Positions 11,031 through 22,599 of a stretch of 64,000 nucleotides of DNA are shown piece after piece. Source of the DNA: Tetracentron sinense (taxonomy: Eukaryota > Streptophyta > Magnoliopsida > Trochodendrales > Trochodendraceae); contig CM026559.1 of NCBI GenBank assembly GCA_015143295.1, positions 18,304,826 through 18,368,825 on the forward strand, read 5' to 3'. Below the pieces are notes generated by a model. That model was not told the DNA's origin, ran no database searches, and saw nothing but the letters and a program-made list of their open reading frames with translations. Made by a program: the position numbers and the translations under genes. Position 1 is the first letter of the stretch. Every line of letters begins with the position of its first letter.

Positions 11031-13240
11031 AAACCCATCCTAGAAGTTAGAGTGAATCTTGGATGACTTCTCATGACTTACATGACTTGCTTGACAAACC
11101 AACCTGCAAGAGACCTGGAGCATATACAAAGAGGACATAATAACGGAAGCATAAACTTAACGCAGCAAAGCAGAATACTAACCAAACCTCTAAGTATATA
11201 TATTTATACATGATCCAAGTTGTACAAAAGGATATCACAAAAGGTGTGGATAAGCCCGCAAAAATACATGGACAAACTCTCTCAAGCTCACCCACAGATC
11301 ATTCAGAAACTACCACCTAGTAGTACTCGTCTACCTGAGGCTCATCCGTAGGTTCAACATACTCCTCTTCTACCCAAGGGTCAGGAACACAGATATTAAA
11401 AGGAGCAGCCACTCCACTATCACCTGTCGACAAGAGAAGTACGGCTGAGCATGGAATACTTAGCGGGTATCAAATGCTAACCAACAGTCACAGCATAACA
11501 ACAATGATATATATATAGAACAGGAAGTAATTCATATAATAACAGGAAGGTAAAACAGTTTATATTCATGCTTGCATCACATAAAATACGATAAAACTCT
11601 TGAAATCATCGTGCGCTTGACTTGACTCAAATACCCTTTTTATGCTTGAAAAACTTGTCATGTCTATCTTGCTTGATCTTGTCGAGTATGCCTTGTCATG
11701 CGTGTCATGCATGCTTGCTTGGAATTTAACATGCTCATGTAACTTGTGAGATGCACTTGGGAGGGAAGGGAAGCCCTTCTTTCATGATATGCACTTGAGA
11801 GGGAAGGGAGACCCTTCTTTCAATGATATGTACTTGTGAGTGAGGGGAGACCCCTCATGGAGAGGGAAGTGTAAACTCCCTCCTATGCGATGCTTGTTCT
11901 TGTCCTCTTGGCAAAAGCGAGGTAAAACATATCGTAAGATATGTCCCACCTCTAAACCTTATTCTTGAAAACGCCGGTAAATCATGTCATGCATACCGTG
12001 CCCGTGGAATCATGTACATGCTTTCATTTGGAATTAAATATGACATTTAGGATTTCAACAATACATAGAATATCAAATTTGAAACAAGTAAGTGTTCATG
12101 CCATTTAGCGCAAGCAATTAATCACACTATCATAAACCCTAGCAATTTCATACGCTTTTAAACATGCATTTCTTGATTTACAACTCATTTTCTTCACCTT
12201 GGCATTTCATCAAGCAAGTGGTGTGTACATTATTTGTTAAAGCCTACATCATGCTTTTCTCGGTGGTTTTATATTCACAACATACATCTGTGTTTATTAT
12301 TGGTACAATACCCTTCCCCATTTCATTCATCACAATACATACACACGGCATCCATCGCCCATCCTCCTCCATTCATTCATCCCATAGCATTTATATGATT
12401 AGGTAGTAGAGAAAAATCATAAGAATGAAGAAAAGAAGTAACAATGTGAACTAGGAGGGTAGCATAAGGTACCGACCTTGAATTGAGGAAGAAAGCCCAT
12501 TGTAAGAGTCGAGGTTGAACGCTGCCCTAGCTTTGGAGAACGTGATCCTTGTTTGCTTGAGCCGTGAACTTGAAGAAATTCGAGCTACTAATGAACTAGG
12601 GTCTTCAAACCCTTTGATTCATTCTCAAATGCAAACCTAGCTTTGGAATCCCCTTTCTCCTCTCTCCTATCTCTCAAATACTCTAAGTGTGTTGAGTGAG
12701 GCCCTCAAGGCTCGGGCAAGCCTTAATAGGTAAGGGTTTAGCGCCCGAAAGACGAAAAAGCCCTTACTGAAATTTCTGCAAAACGCGATACACCGATTGG
12801 TCGATGGTTAATACCGAGCGATCGGTCGCCTACCGAGCGACCGGTGTTTTGACCGATCAACCGGACAAAAAAAAGCTCTCTGGAATTTTTTTCCCTTACA
12901 AAAAAGTGCACCAGTCGATAGCTACCGATCGATCGGTTATGGACCGATCGATCGCTACATGGACAGAGCGATCGGTGCTCTGCAAATTTCTACACTAAGT
13001 TTATTTTTCACCCATTCCTACTACTTGGACATATCCTACTTCCCTTTTGACGTTTTCTAAACATGCCTGGGACCTCTTTAAGTCTTATAGACATTAATAA
13101 ATAATTTATTTAATTAGTTATAGCATTCTTGCAACAATTCTCAAAGTTTCCCATTTCTCATTTTATGAAATTGGGGATTACAAGGCATCATGCCTTGACA
13201 CACATCCCAAGGCACATACAAAAAGTTTCGGGGTTCTACA
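11031..13240 (-). repeat. 5' LTR of element A (main part; last 15 bp at 8520-8534)
   Basis: It aligns along its length with 1108-3321 in the same orientation. The palindrome cluster (12785-12985) is better kept here, with ACCGATCGATCGGT and GACCGATCGATCG. A short extra GTTTAGCGCCCGAAAGA segment near 12737 distinguishes it from its partner. Confidence 0.92.
11317..11433 (-). CDS. Conserved LTR micro-ORF, copy A-right (38 codons, start decayed)
   Basis: Same frame as the A-left copy (AAPFNIC, PWVEEEY, VDEYY) with one Glu codon deleted in frame. The ATG has become TTG and hairpin 2 has one mismatch. A three-base deletion rather than a frameshift is consistent with past coding constraint. Confidence 0.45.
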   Translation of the reverse strand: MSTGDSGVAAPFNICVPDPWVEEEYVEPTDEPQVDEYY

Positions 13241-13245
13241 GACGA

Positions 13246-14347
13246 TAGGGATAAAGGTGTCACCATAGTAAATGCCCTCTTGTTGATTATATCCTTTTGC
13301 AATGAGCTGCGCCTTATAGCGCTCAAGAGACCCATCTGCCCGTTGTTTAATGCGATAGATCCATCGACAACCAACGAGATTCTGTGAGGGATGTGGGGGA
13401 ACAAGTGTCCAAGTCCCCATTTTATGGAGAGCATCAATTTCAACTGTCATGGCAGCCCACCATTTTGGGATTTTGTTAGCCCGTGTAAAGCTAGTAGGTT
13501 CCTTTGGTATACCAGTTGAAAGCCAAGCAGTGGATAGTGGGTGTCGTGTAGACATAAAAGTTCTGATTTTGGGTTTAACAATACCATCCTTAGCTCGTGT
13601 GAGCATTGGGTGTGAAGATTGTGGGGCAGCTGGACTAGGGGGAGGGTCGGGTGGGGTTGATAAGGGATTTATAGGTAGGTGTGGTTCGGCAAGTGAAAGT
13701 TGTGAATCAGGCCTGAAGGGAACCTCATTATGAAAGGGTAATGAGGTGGGATGAGGTGGTGTTGGGCTAGTAAACTGATTTTCCGAGGGATGAGTTGTGT
13801 CTAGTGGTGCGGAAGTAGGTGGGATGGACTGTACAGTAGGTGGTTTGGCTGCTATAGGCAAGTAGGTTTTGTCATGGTTTTGGTAAGGAAGAGTGGTATT
13901 GATGGTTGGGGTATTGTTCGGTTGTGCATGAGAAGCCATGGATGTGGGTAATGGGCCAAGTATGTTAGGTTGAGATAGCCATAGCCAGCGGTCGAAAGGA
14001 GGCATATCCACACATTGAGAGAGGAAAGGGAAAGTATTTTTATCAAACCGAACATTGCGGGAAATGTAGACACGCCCAGAAGTAGGGTCAAGGCATTTGT
14101 ATCCTTTATGATTAGGGCTATATCCAATAAACACACATGGGGTTGATCGAAAATCAAGTTTATGGTATTGGTAAGGACGCAAGCAAGGAAAGCATAGACA
14201 TCCAAAAGATTTGAGAAAATTATAATCAGGTGAAGAACTAAATACCCGTTGCCATGGAGATAAATTATTGATGACTTTGGAGGGAATGTGGTTAATGAGG
14301 AAAGTGGCGGTGCGGAAAGCTTTCGAACCAATATTGAAGAGGCACAT
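13246..14347 (-). pseudogene. copia pol: end of integrase and first half of reverse transcriptase
   Basis: The open stretch begins with the integrase C-terminal region (VINNLSPWQRVF, SFGCLCFPCLRPYQYHKLDFRS, CVFIGYSPNHKGYKC), passes a long Pro/Ser/Thr-rich linker, and enters RT with WWAAMTVEIDALHKMGTW, LVGCRWIYRIKQRADGSLER and IAKGYNQQEGI…DTFIPIV. Reading into the inserted LTR adds about 20 foreign residues before a stop, so the apparent 389-aa ORF is partly chimeric. The RT continues at 1107. This is the longest open stretch in the window, but it is only a fragment of a dead element. Confidence 0.92.
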
Positions 14348-15564
14348 GAGAATGGCCTAAAAGGGATAAACCTGTCTCAACAATATGTCGGTGTTTGTGT
14401 TCTGCAAGGCCATTTTGCTAGGGCGTGTGTGGACATGAGAGGCGGTGGGAAATACCATTGTCACATAAAAATTTTGTGAAGTGGTTGCTTGTGTATTCCC
14501 CACCACCGTTTGATTGAAAAAAAATTTAATTTTGGCATTCAAAAGATTTTCAACCAAAGATTTAAAGGACACAGATTTATCAAAGGCATTAGATTTACGA
14601 ACTAGAGGATATATCGATGAATACCTGCTGTAATCATTAATGAACACAATGTAATACCTTAACCCACTAACTGAAGAAATATGGATGGTCCCCAAATATC
14701 CGAATGGATAAGTTGTAAAGGAGAATCAACAATAGAATATGGTAACCTAGAATTCTTTGCCATTTGACATGATGTGCAAATGGAAGGGAGTTTAGGTGTA
14801 CCATGTAAACTAGAATTAAAACTAGATAGTATTTGAAGCATGACTGGTTTGGCCGGATGACCGAGGCGGTGATGCCAAACACTTGAAGTAACTCGATCGG
14901 AGAGAAAAGAAATAGGAGAAGAACAAACATGGGTGGGATTGATTTGTAGTGGATATAGACCATCCTTACTCCGCCCGTGTAACACTATCTTCCCCGAGCG
15001 ATTGCCCTTCACATAAAATTCAGCGGCATTAAAAATGAATGAACAATAATTGTCTTTGCAAAATTGGTTAACCGAGAGTAAATTTGCAGAAATTTTAGGA
15101 ACATATAAGATATCTTTTAGGTAAAAGGTGTGATCATTGGAAGTAAAGGAAGTAGAACTAAAACTTTTAATGTCAAAACGATTACCATTACCAACTGAGA
15201 TGCGATCACTGCCACTGTAGTTGGAGTGAATGGACATGTTCGATAAGTAGGATGTCACATGATTGGTGGCCACTGAATCTCTATACCACGCAGCCATAGT
15301 GGCAAGTTTGGATGGTGGTTGCCTGCCTTGATAGGCATGATCCATTCGATGGAAACAATCCAAATCAGTATGCCTGGTTTTGTTGCATATTTGACAGGGT
15401 ATGCGAGCTGAAGTAGTAGGGGTATTGTTGGAGTTTACCACGGGATGATGGCGACTTTTCCTTCCCCTACCTCGGTTCTTTTGACGGTACCCATCTTTGT
15501 TGCAATTTCTTGATTGGGGTGTAAATAATGCAGTCGATGGTAACCCTACAGGAGATTCTTCCAC
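14348..15564 (-). pseudogene. copia zinc knuckle, protease and integrase N-terminus/core
   Basis: The open stretch 15564-14659 carries a CX2CX4HX4C knuckle (CQICNKTRHTDLDC), then the protease with DSVATNHVT where copia proteases have DSGA. The catalytic Gly is Val, probably inactivating. Next come the pre-integrase HHCC region (HHRLGHP…CTSCQMAK) and DIWGP, the first integrase catalytic Asp. A frame change near 14690 moves into 14695-14357 with YYIVFINDYSRYSSIYPL and a disrupted core, and another near 14350 leads to the next segment. Integrase would insert the cDNA. It is non-functional. Confidence 0.9.
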
Positions 15565-16196
15565 TCTCTGTGTTTAAGCCGCATTTCTTGGCTTAAGAGA
15601 AGACCATGCAGTTTATCAAGGGGTGTTGGTTCCTTTGCAGAGATGACATGTAAATACAAAGAATTGTATTCTTTTGGGAGGCCGCCAACAATAGCGAGGA
15701 CCAAGTCCTCTTCAGATACGGGACAATCAATAGATGCCAAGTTATTGGCAATGGTTTTGGCCCGATTGAAATATTCAAAAGCCGATGATGAGCCTTTCTT
15801 CAAGGTCTGAATTTGAAGACGCAATTCTACTTTACGAGTGCGACATCGAGTGGCATATTGGGCTCCAAGAGATTGCCAAATTTCGTAGGATGTTTTCAAA
15901 CAAACAACCTGAGTCAATGTATTCTCAGATAGTGTAGCTTTAAGCCAACTTACCAACATGTTGTCTTGCTTCTTCCCTATCATATACTCCTTATTGATTG
16001 CTATCGTAAGTTTGCCATAAGAATATGTTAAAAAAATTTCCGAACATGGAAAAGATCCATCAACGAATCCATAGAGATCATTGCTAAGAAGAATCGGTTC
16101 AAACTGACTCTCCCTAATGAGATAGTTATCCTTGTCAAGTTTCCCAGAGACAAGGTTGTTGACATTTGTGAGAACAAGAGTATTGGAAGAAGCCAT
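15546..16196 (-). pseudogene. copia gag
   Basis: The start is chosen at MASSNTLVLTNVNN (ATG at 16196); the open frame extends upstream through the primer site, which cannot be coding. The product is a copia Gag of the UBN2 type, with KLDKDNYLIRESQFEPIL, SYEIWQSLGAQYATR, VELRLQIQTLKKGSSSAFEYFNRAKTIANNLA and EEDLVLAIVGGLPKEYNSL. It overlaps the next segment by 19 bp in another frame. No internal stop is seen in this piece, so gag may be the best-preserved gene of the element. Gag forms the cytoplasmic particle. Confidence 0.88.
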
Positions 16197-16229
16197 GAGG
16201 ATCGTATGAAGGTGAAAAGCCTTAGAGAG

Positions 16230-16241
16230 GCTCTGATACCA
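16230..16241 (-). promoter_or_regulatory. Primer-binding site of the copia element
   Basis: The minus strand reads TGGTATCAGAGC directly after the LTR end …TTTTGTTA, the canonical initiator-Met tRNA complement. Confidence 0.92.
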
Positions 16242-16462
16242 TAACAAAAGAGATAATACAGAAGGTTTGATTTTAATAAAATTCCCTTGTTGATATGATA
16301 TTAGTATTGGGTATATATACAAAGAGATATCCCATGATTTAAGGGATAGATTCTACAGGCTGTTAAGATTGGATTGAATCCAAAAGATACAAGCTTCTAT
16401 GAATAGGATGGGTTAGGATCGGACATGATCTGATTTTGAATTGTTTCCTCTAATACCTATCA
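16242..16462 (-). repeat. 5' LTR of the copia element (about 221 bp)
   Basis: Bounded by the primer site on one side and TGATAGG (minus strand) on the other. It carries a TATA-like GTATATATACCC (near 16310). The outer border is inferred from TG and a usual short-LTR size; the partner LTR is outside the window. Confidence 0.65.
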
Positions 16463-17238
16463 GGCTCCAAAGGGACATGAGATGACCTTACTTGAAAATT
16501 CTGCAAGTTTGCCGAATTGGCATTCCTCAACTATTATGTTATCATGTAAATTAAGAGCTTGGGGCTACAAATGAAGTTTGGAAACCGTAGAGTTTTTCAT
16601 TTGTGGAGTTGGTTACGAAGAAGGACACAAAAAAATGCACTTCAAGCTCTCGCCAACGCCACCTCTATGATTGGCATTTGGTAAATCTTTTACTAGTTCG
16701 CTAAACACGTGTGCACAAGCACGTACATTAGGTTCGCAGCATAATTCCCCATAAGTATTCAGGTTCTGGAGTGTAGGAAGGAAAGTGAGAGCTTGGAAAA
16801 ATTACAGGTAGTTCATTGAAGAGAAAAACCAGTTTTAAAATCTAACTAAATTGACCGAGAAAAGGAAGCACTTGTCAATCGTATCTCCTCCCTTATAAGT
16901 TCCATCACGCCTCAACCGGTTAGTACCCGTTTTGATGAGTGTTTGGGTAAAGCTTAAATGAATTTGAAAGTGTGTTGGTTGTATGTTTGTGTGTGTGAGT
17001 GAGTGACTGCGTGTGTGTCCTCTTTCCGCTTGACTTCAGCTTCGCCTTGTGGTGCTGTTGAGTAAACCAAAAAAGAAAAAAATGGTATCTCCTCAACAAT
17101 CATATTACCTCAAATATATTGGTGTGCTTCTCACCTCTCTAATTCCAATATTCTATGACAATATAAATGAAAGTTTTTTTTTGGTGGAAATGTTATCATG
17201 TAACTAATACACACAAACACAAAACTCACACACCTAAC
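16463..17238. other. Unassigned intergenic sequence
   Basis: No gene seen. There is a TG-rich stretch (16970-17020). The block 17175-17230 (GGTGGAAATGTTATCATGTA…ACACAAACAC) recurs in the same orientation at 32195-32255, beyond the MITE and element F. Confidence 0.6.
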
Positions 17239-17826
17239 CACGGGTGGAGCCAGGAATTTTTCCTTGTGGGGGGCGAATATGTACCAAAAAAGTAAGAGGT
17301 TTGGGGGATTCAAGGGCATAGCCCCGAGAAAAAAAAAATTCTTGAGTAATGGGTTCATCGTTCAATCACACCCACAGGTCAACATGTGTCCCTTTTAACT
17401 CCTATTAACTGTAGTTAAAATTCACCAACCTGTAGTATTCAACAATCCAACCTTGTTTTCAGGAAAAAAATATTAACCGGGTTAAAATTTCTTAACTAAA
17501 ATTTTTTTAAAATTTAATATTTTATTTTCCTAAAAACCATAGTTAGATTATTGAACCCTAAGGGTTAGTAAATCTTAACAACAATTAATAAGAGTTAAAA
17601 GGAACACGTTTTAACTTGTGGGTGAGATTGAACTCGAAGAGAAGTTTAATCGCAATTGATTGTCATCAAGTTTCTTGTCTCAATTACACAGAAATTGACG
17701 TATTAGGGTACTTTTGAGTCATGAGTGATCTCTGTGAGCACCTAAATTTACCGCCCTTCCTCCCCTCTCAACTCTAAGTGTCAAGATAAGGTCCGAGAGT
17801 AGAGGAATAACGCTAAATTTATTTTA

Positions 17827-17855
17827 AGAGTCGCCACCTACTTAGGGGAAGTAGG
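17827..17855 (-). promoter_or_regulatory. U5 hairpin followed by a copy of the primer-site start
   Basis: On the minus strand the perfect 7-bp stem CCTACTT/AAGTAGG with a 5-nt loop is followed at once by TGGCGACTCT. These are the first ten bases of the element's primer-site-like sequence (29149-29140). The same arrangement is in the other LTR (29248-29276). Confidence 0.55.
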
Positions 17856-18092
17856 ATCCCGAGATAATCCAAATAAGGGGGTCTACGGTCCAGAGTAGTC
17901 TAGGTAAGAGATCCCTTTAGGTCCTGGGGAAGGGGTTAGGCACCCCAGGACCTCCATCCAATGATGGTAACCTACTCATTAGGTTCAAATCAAACATTTA
18001 AAAATCACTTAACATTTCTTAAAACAATTATTAATTTTGCTAATCGAATACAAATCAAAATGGGGTGTAAAAAAGTTTATTTTTGGTTGGGG

Positions 18093-18156
18093 TCGAACCC
18101 TGATTGGGCTGCCTACTTATCCGGTTAGTTGGAATCAGACCCTCATAGTAGTTCGA
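18093..18156 (-). other. Paired sequence motif in F LTR (left copy; right copy 29514-29577)
   Basis: Nested complementary arms TCGAAC/GTTCGA (18093-18098, 18151-18156) and CTGATT/AATCAG (18100-18105, 18133-18138) surround GGGCTGCCTAC. A diverged version with partly conserved pairing lies in the interior at 24999-25059. Confidence 0.5.
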
Positions 18157-19920
18157 GGTCCGTGACTGTTTTTATACTCGTTTCGGAGTGTGGTCACTTC
18201 CAACTCGTATTTGAGTTGGGGAGGGGAAGTGGAATTGAGATTTATGAATCTCACTCCGGGAGATGGCCGCGTAGCTAGGTGCTCGTGGGGGAGCTCTAGG
18301 GGACGTTCATTTATTAGGGTAGGTCCTTTTTTGAATTTTGTAGGTTTTTTGAATGTTTTTTGTCGTTTTGTATTTTTTGATTTTTTTTGTATTTATTATT
18401 ATTATTATTATTATTATTTTATTTTATTTATTTTAATTTTGGCAAGTTTGACTAGTCAAGAACTAAACTAAATGCCCAGGATAGGCAAAAACATAAAATA
18501 AGCTACGGCCTAATCCCGTTGCACATACATACAGATGAATAATTACAATAAATTAAATAATTAATCATGGTTAAAATTAACTGAGATCGGGCCAGGATCA
18601 ACTAATGTACTAAGGCCAATTGACCTATTGTGAAAGTTGGTCAGTCGACTTTAACCCAATAGACGAAATTGAAATCAGATCTGGTTTAATAATGAGATTA
18701 ACCAAGGCCCAAAATTGGCCCAATGGTCACCTTTGGGCTTGAAAGTAGCCATCCTTGCATATTGGACCGATCAAGAACAAGTGAATAGAGAATTATTCAA
18801 ACAAGCCTTTCCCTCCCTTTTTTTCCTTTCTTTAAGATCATCGAGCACAACATTGGGAGGTTGACCAGTAGGCCTTGGTTTTAACATAGAGATCTAAGTC
18901 TTGCATTTTAAACATTATTAAACCAGATTTGATATTCTCAAATTTCAAGCCAGATCTACCACTAGCCTTAAGGTCTCAGACTATCACAAATTAATATACC
19001 ATAGCAAGGGAATATACAAGAGAGACAAATAGACGAGGGTGGAATTATACCTGCCTGAGATTGGATGTTGGTGCGGTGATGATGATTGCTGCTCCGTTGA
19101 TCCGAGAAGAGAAGAGAAGGGAAGAAAAATCCAACAAAGGATTTTACAAACAAATTTTAAAAAAAAGAACCAAACATTTTGCTGAAATTCTTTGTCCGGA
19201 GATGATGCTTGTTCACTGTGGGATCTCGCCGGAGAAGACAACCGATGATGAGACTCGGAAAGAAAAGATCGAGGTTAAGGCCGCTGTTGGCTGAAGAAGA
19301 GTTGGTCAGAGCAACATGAAATGCTGGATCAGCACGGAACTCGCCCAAGAAGGTAGATGACTCGAAAATGGAAATCGTCACCGGAGATGATGATCAAAGC
19401 TCGCCGGAAGGATGAACGGAGGTGAAACTACCTCCCCTTGGGCGCAACACACGGCTCGCCGGAGAAAACGATTCGCCGGGGAAGTGAAGAAGAGATGGAA
19501 ACGATTCCTGATCGGAGATTGAGAGAGGATTCTCTAGATCCGAAGAAACGGAGAGAACTGGAGCTGGTTGGAGCTACTCAGAGAAATCCCAATGGCTGCC
19601 GGATTGAGACCGGTGGTGAAACTCACCGGATGTGAATTTGGAGAAGAGTTCGCCGGAGATTTGGAGCTGTGGCCGAGGTGGTCCGTAAGGATTACCCGCC
19701 GAAGGTGATGCATAGTGGTGAAGGGACTGTTGGATGAACCTTACAAACGAAGCTACTGTCGCCGGCGACGAGAACAAACGGAGTTGGCTATTGGTCTGCT
19801 GCTAGTGTAGGGGTGAAGTTTCACACCCAAGAGAGGAGAGAAAAAAAATACCGAGAGAAATGAGTGAAGCTCTTTACCGAAATGAGGAGAAGGGGAAAAT
19901 GAGGTCATCTAACCTCATAA

Positions 19921-19933
19921 AGATTATTTATAG
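19921..19933 (-). promoter_or_regulatory. TATA box of the F LTR (also 31327-31339)
   Basis: The minus strand reads CTATAAATAATCT, followed by a pyrimidine-rich leader. It supports minus-strand transcription of element F. Confidence 0.6.
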
Positions 19934-20317
19934 AGTGGTTCAAGGAAATTAGGGTATGAGGCTTATGTTATGGGCTTGGGCTTTAATCAATGGAAACTTT
20001 AAACAAGTTTTGGATCTCTCTTGGGCCATAGGCTTTAAATTCCATCCCTTAGAGGATTTAGCTTACGTGAACTTGGGCTTGGGATTTTGACTTGGATTTG
20101 GTTGCGGGCTTTGCTGCTGGGTCGTGGATTATATGGAATTTGAACATAGGGTTCCTCTCTTCTCTCTCTCCCTCGTAGACTGAAATAAAAATAATAAAAA
20201 AATAATAATAATAAATAAAATAAAATAGTAAATCCAATTAAAGAAATAAAATAAAAATAATCAATAAAATTAAATTTGTAAGAAGGATTTCAAGGGTGTA
20301 AAAATGGGGTGTTCACA

Positions 20318-20335
20318 GTTGCCCCTCTTTGTCGG
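20318..20335 (-). promoter_or_regulatory. Polypurine tract of element F
   Basis: The minus strand reads GACAAAGAGGGGCAAC immediately before the LTR start TGTGAACACC. Confidence 0.65.
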
Positions 20336-20759
20336 AGATTGTTGGCAATTGAACGACAAAGACTGAAACACCTTCATTTTTACACACTGAAAACCTGAAA
20401 AAGTTTATGAAAGTCAAAGATGAAAGAAATGGAAAATAAATTCTAACCCTAGTTGAACTTGCCAAAAAGAAAAAGATGGAATTATGGATAATAGTTTATT
20501 GCCTCATCGCGGAGAACTGCTGGGGAAAATGGGCGCACATGGAACATGGATTGAAGGGAACTCGCGTACACTACTGCATGGAGACTGATATAGTGTTTGG
20601 AGCGAGAGTAGTGCTTACGGAAAGCTGAGATGCGCACGGAACGCGGGGAATGCTCACAGATAGCCGCGATGCGTACGGAGCGCGGGGAAAGCTCATGGAG
20701 AGTGAGAAATGCTCACGGAGAGCTGAGAATGCTCACAGAGAGAGGGGAATGCTTGATGT
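20336..20759. other. F interior, purine-rich non-coding
   Basis: No gene. Short repeats around GCTCACGGAGAG (20640-20750) lead into the large array. Confidence 0.6.
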
Positions 20760-22570
20760 CAAACATGCTGCATTGATTGGTGACAACACATTTCAATGTC
20801 AACCAGGATTGAATGACAACACATTTCGATGCCAGACAAGAAGGGATGAATGACAACACATTTCGATGTCAAACATGCTGCACTGATTGGTGACAACACA
20901 TTTCGATGTCAACTAGGATTGAATGACAACACATTTCGATATCAGACAAGAAGGGATGAATGACAACACAATTCGACGTCAAACAGGAAGAGATGAATGA
21001 CAACACATTTCGATGTCAAACAGAAGAGATGAAGTGGATGACGACATATTTCGATGTCAACCGAGAAGAGATTGAATGACAACACATTTCGATGTCAAAC
21101 AGAAGAGATGAAATGGATGACAACACATTTCGATGTCAACCGGGATTGGATGAATGACAACACATTTCGATGTCAAACAGAAGAGATGAAACGGATGACA
21201 ACACATTTCGATGTCAACCGGGATTGGATGAATGACAACACATTTCGATGTCAAACAGAAGAGATGAAATGGATGACAACACATTTCGATGTCAACCGAG
21301 AAGAGATTGAATGACAACACATTTCGATGTCAAACAGAAGAGATGAAATAGATGACAACACATTTCGATGTCAACCGAGAAGAGATGAAATGACAACACA
21401 TTTCGATGTCAAACAGAAGAGAAGAAGTGGATGACAACATATTTCGATGTCAACCAAGAAGAGATGAATGACAACACATTTCGATGTCAATCAGAAGAGA
21501 TGAAATTGATGACAACACATTTCGATGTCAACCGAGAAGAGATGAATGACAACACATTTCGATGTCAAACAGAAGAGATGAAATGGATGACAACATATTT
21601 CGATGTCAACCAAGAAGAGATTGAATTGATGGGTGACAACACATTTCGATGTCAGCAGGGATTGGATGAATGACAACACATGTCGATGTCAAACAGAAGA
21701 GATGAAATGGATGACAACACATTTCGATGTCAACCGAGAAGAGATGAATGACAGCACATTTCGATGTCAAACAGAAGAGATGAAATGGATGACAACACAT
21801 TTCGATGTCAACCGGGATTGGATGAATGACAACACATTTCGATGTCAAACAGAAGAGATGAAACGGATGACAACACATTTCGATGTCAACCGGGATTGGA
21901 TGAATGACAACACATTTCGATGTCAAACAGAATAGATGAAATGGATGACAACACATTTCGATGTCAACCGAGAAGAGATTGAATGACAATAAATTTCGAT
22001 GTCAAACAGAAGAGATGAAATAGATGACAACACATTTCGATGTCAACCGAGAAGAGATTGAATGACAACACATTTCGATGTCAAACAGAAGAGATGAAAT
22101 AGATGACAACACATTTCGATGTCAACCGAGAAGAGATGAAATGGATGACAACACATTTCGATGTCAACCGAGAAGAGATTGAATGACAACACATTTCGAT
22201 GTCAAACGGATGAGATGAAATAGATGACAACACATTTCGATGTCAACCGAGAAGAGATTAAATTAATGGAATGGATGACAACACATTTCGATGTCAGCCA
22301 GGATTTGAATGAATGACAACACATTTCGATGTCAAACAGAATAGATGAAATGGATGACAACACATTTCGATGTCAACCAAGAAGAGATGTATGACAACAC
22401 ATTTCGATGTCAAACATGCTGAAATGATGGGTGACAACACATTTCGATGTCAACCAGGATTGAATGACAATACATTTCGATGTCAGACAAGAAGGGATGA
22501 ATGACAACACATTTCGATGTCTAACATGCTGCATTGATTGGTGACAACACATTTCGATGTCAACCAGGAT
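20760..22570 (-). repeat. Tandem array, about 50 units of 33-38 bp, inside element F
   Basis: The core TGACAACACATTTCGATGTC recurs throughout, with two alternating linkers (ACAGAAGAGATGAA and ACCGAGAAGAGATT/ACCGGGATTGGA), giving a higher-order period near 72 bp. Each core holds ACAT-TTCG-ATGT, a small hairpin. The open frames across it are by-products of the repeat. Confidence 0.93.
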
Positions 22571-22599
22571 GCATAGCTTTTACTAGAGACCTCCCGGCC

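Larger units (their letters stand above)
1108..13240 (-). mobile_element. Element A: Ty3/gypsy retrotransposon, Tekay-like chromovirus, inserted in copia
   Basis: The termini are TG…CA with a perfect 5-bp duplication. Read on the minus strand: 5' LTR (11031-13240 plus its last 15 bp at 8520-8534), primer site, gag, intron, protease, RT, RNase H, integrase with C-terminal chromodomain-like tail, polypurine tract, 3' LTR (1108-3321). The two LTRs are alignable end to end and look roughly 95% identical by eye. A separate solo LTR (H) sits 15 bp inside the 5' LTR. The coding region has many stops and frameshifts. The chromodomain tail and GGAGGATGAAATTT…GGGGGGG tract fit the Tekay/Del clade. Confidence 0.93.
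1..16462 (-). mobile_element. Ty1/copia retrotransposon, split by a nested gypsy element and cut by the window edge
   Basis: A minus-strand copia element in typical order: 5' LTR (16242-16462), initiator-Met primer site, gag, zinc knuckle, protease, integrase, reverse transcriptase, RNase H. Pol stops at 13246 and resumes at 1107. The two ends read through (…FIPIV then KPTT…) when the 12.1-kb insert with its GACGA duplication is removed. The 3' end and 3' LTR lie left of base 1. Frameshifts and stops show it is dead. The short LTR (about 221 bp) and TGGTATCAGAGC primer site fit the small copia lineages, but I cannot assign the clade. Confidence 0.92.
17733..20317 (-). repeat. 3' LTR of element F (2585 bp)
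   Basis: Nearly identical to 29154-31723. The length difference comes mainly from a (TTA)n tract near 18390-18430. Contains a hairpin with a primer-site copy (17827-17855), a paired motif (18093-18156), a TCGCCGG-rich region (19220-19770) and a TATA box (19921-19933). Short frames in the TCGCCGG region resemble no protein I know. Confidence 0.93.

Noticed and set aside
13178..14347. 389-codon open frame as an intact host gene
   Set aside because: It is copia integrase/RT, and its last residues come from the inserted LTR.
21054..21989. 80-127 codon frames (NDNTFRCQ… and CCHPFHLFCLTSK…) as repeat proteins
   Set aside because: They are forced by a short tandem DNA repeat open in several frames on both strands, and there is no upstream or downstream coding structure.
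20760..22570. CRISPR-like array
   Set aside because: Plant nuclear context, units contiguous with variable short linkers rather than unique spacers, and no cas genes.
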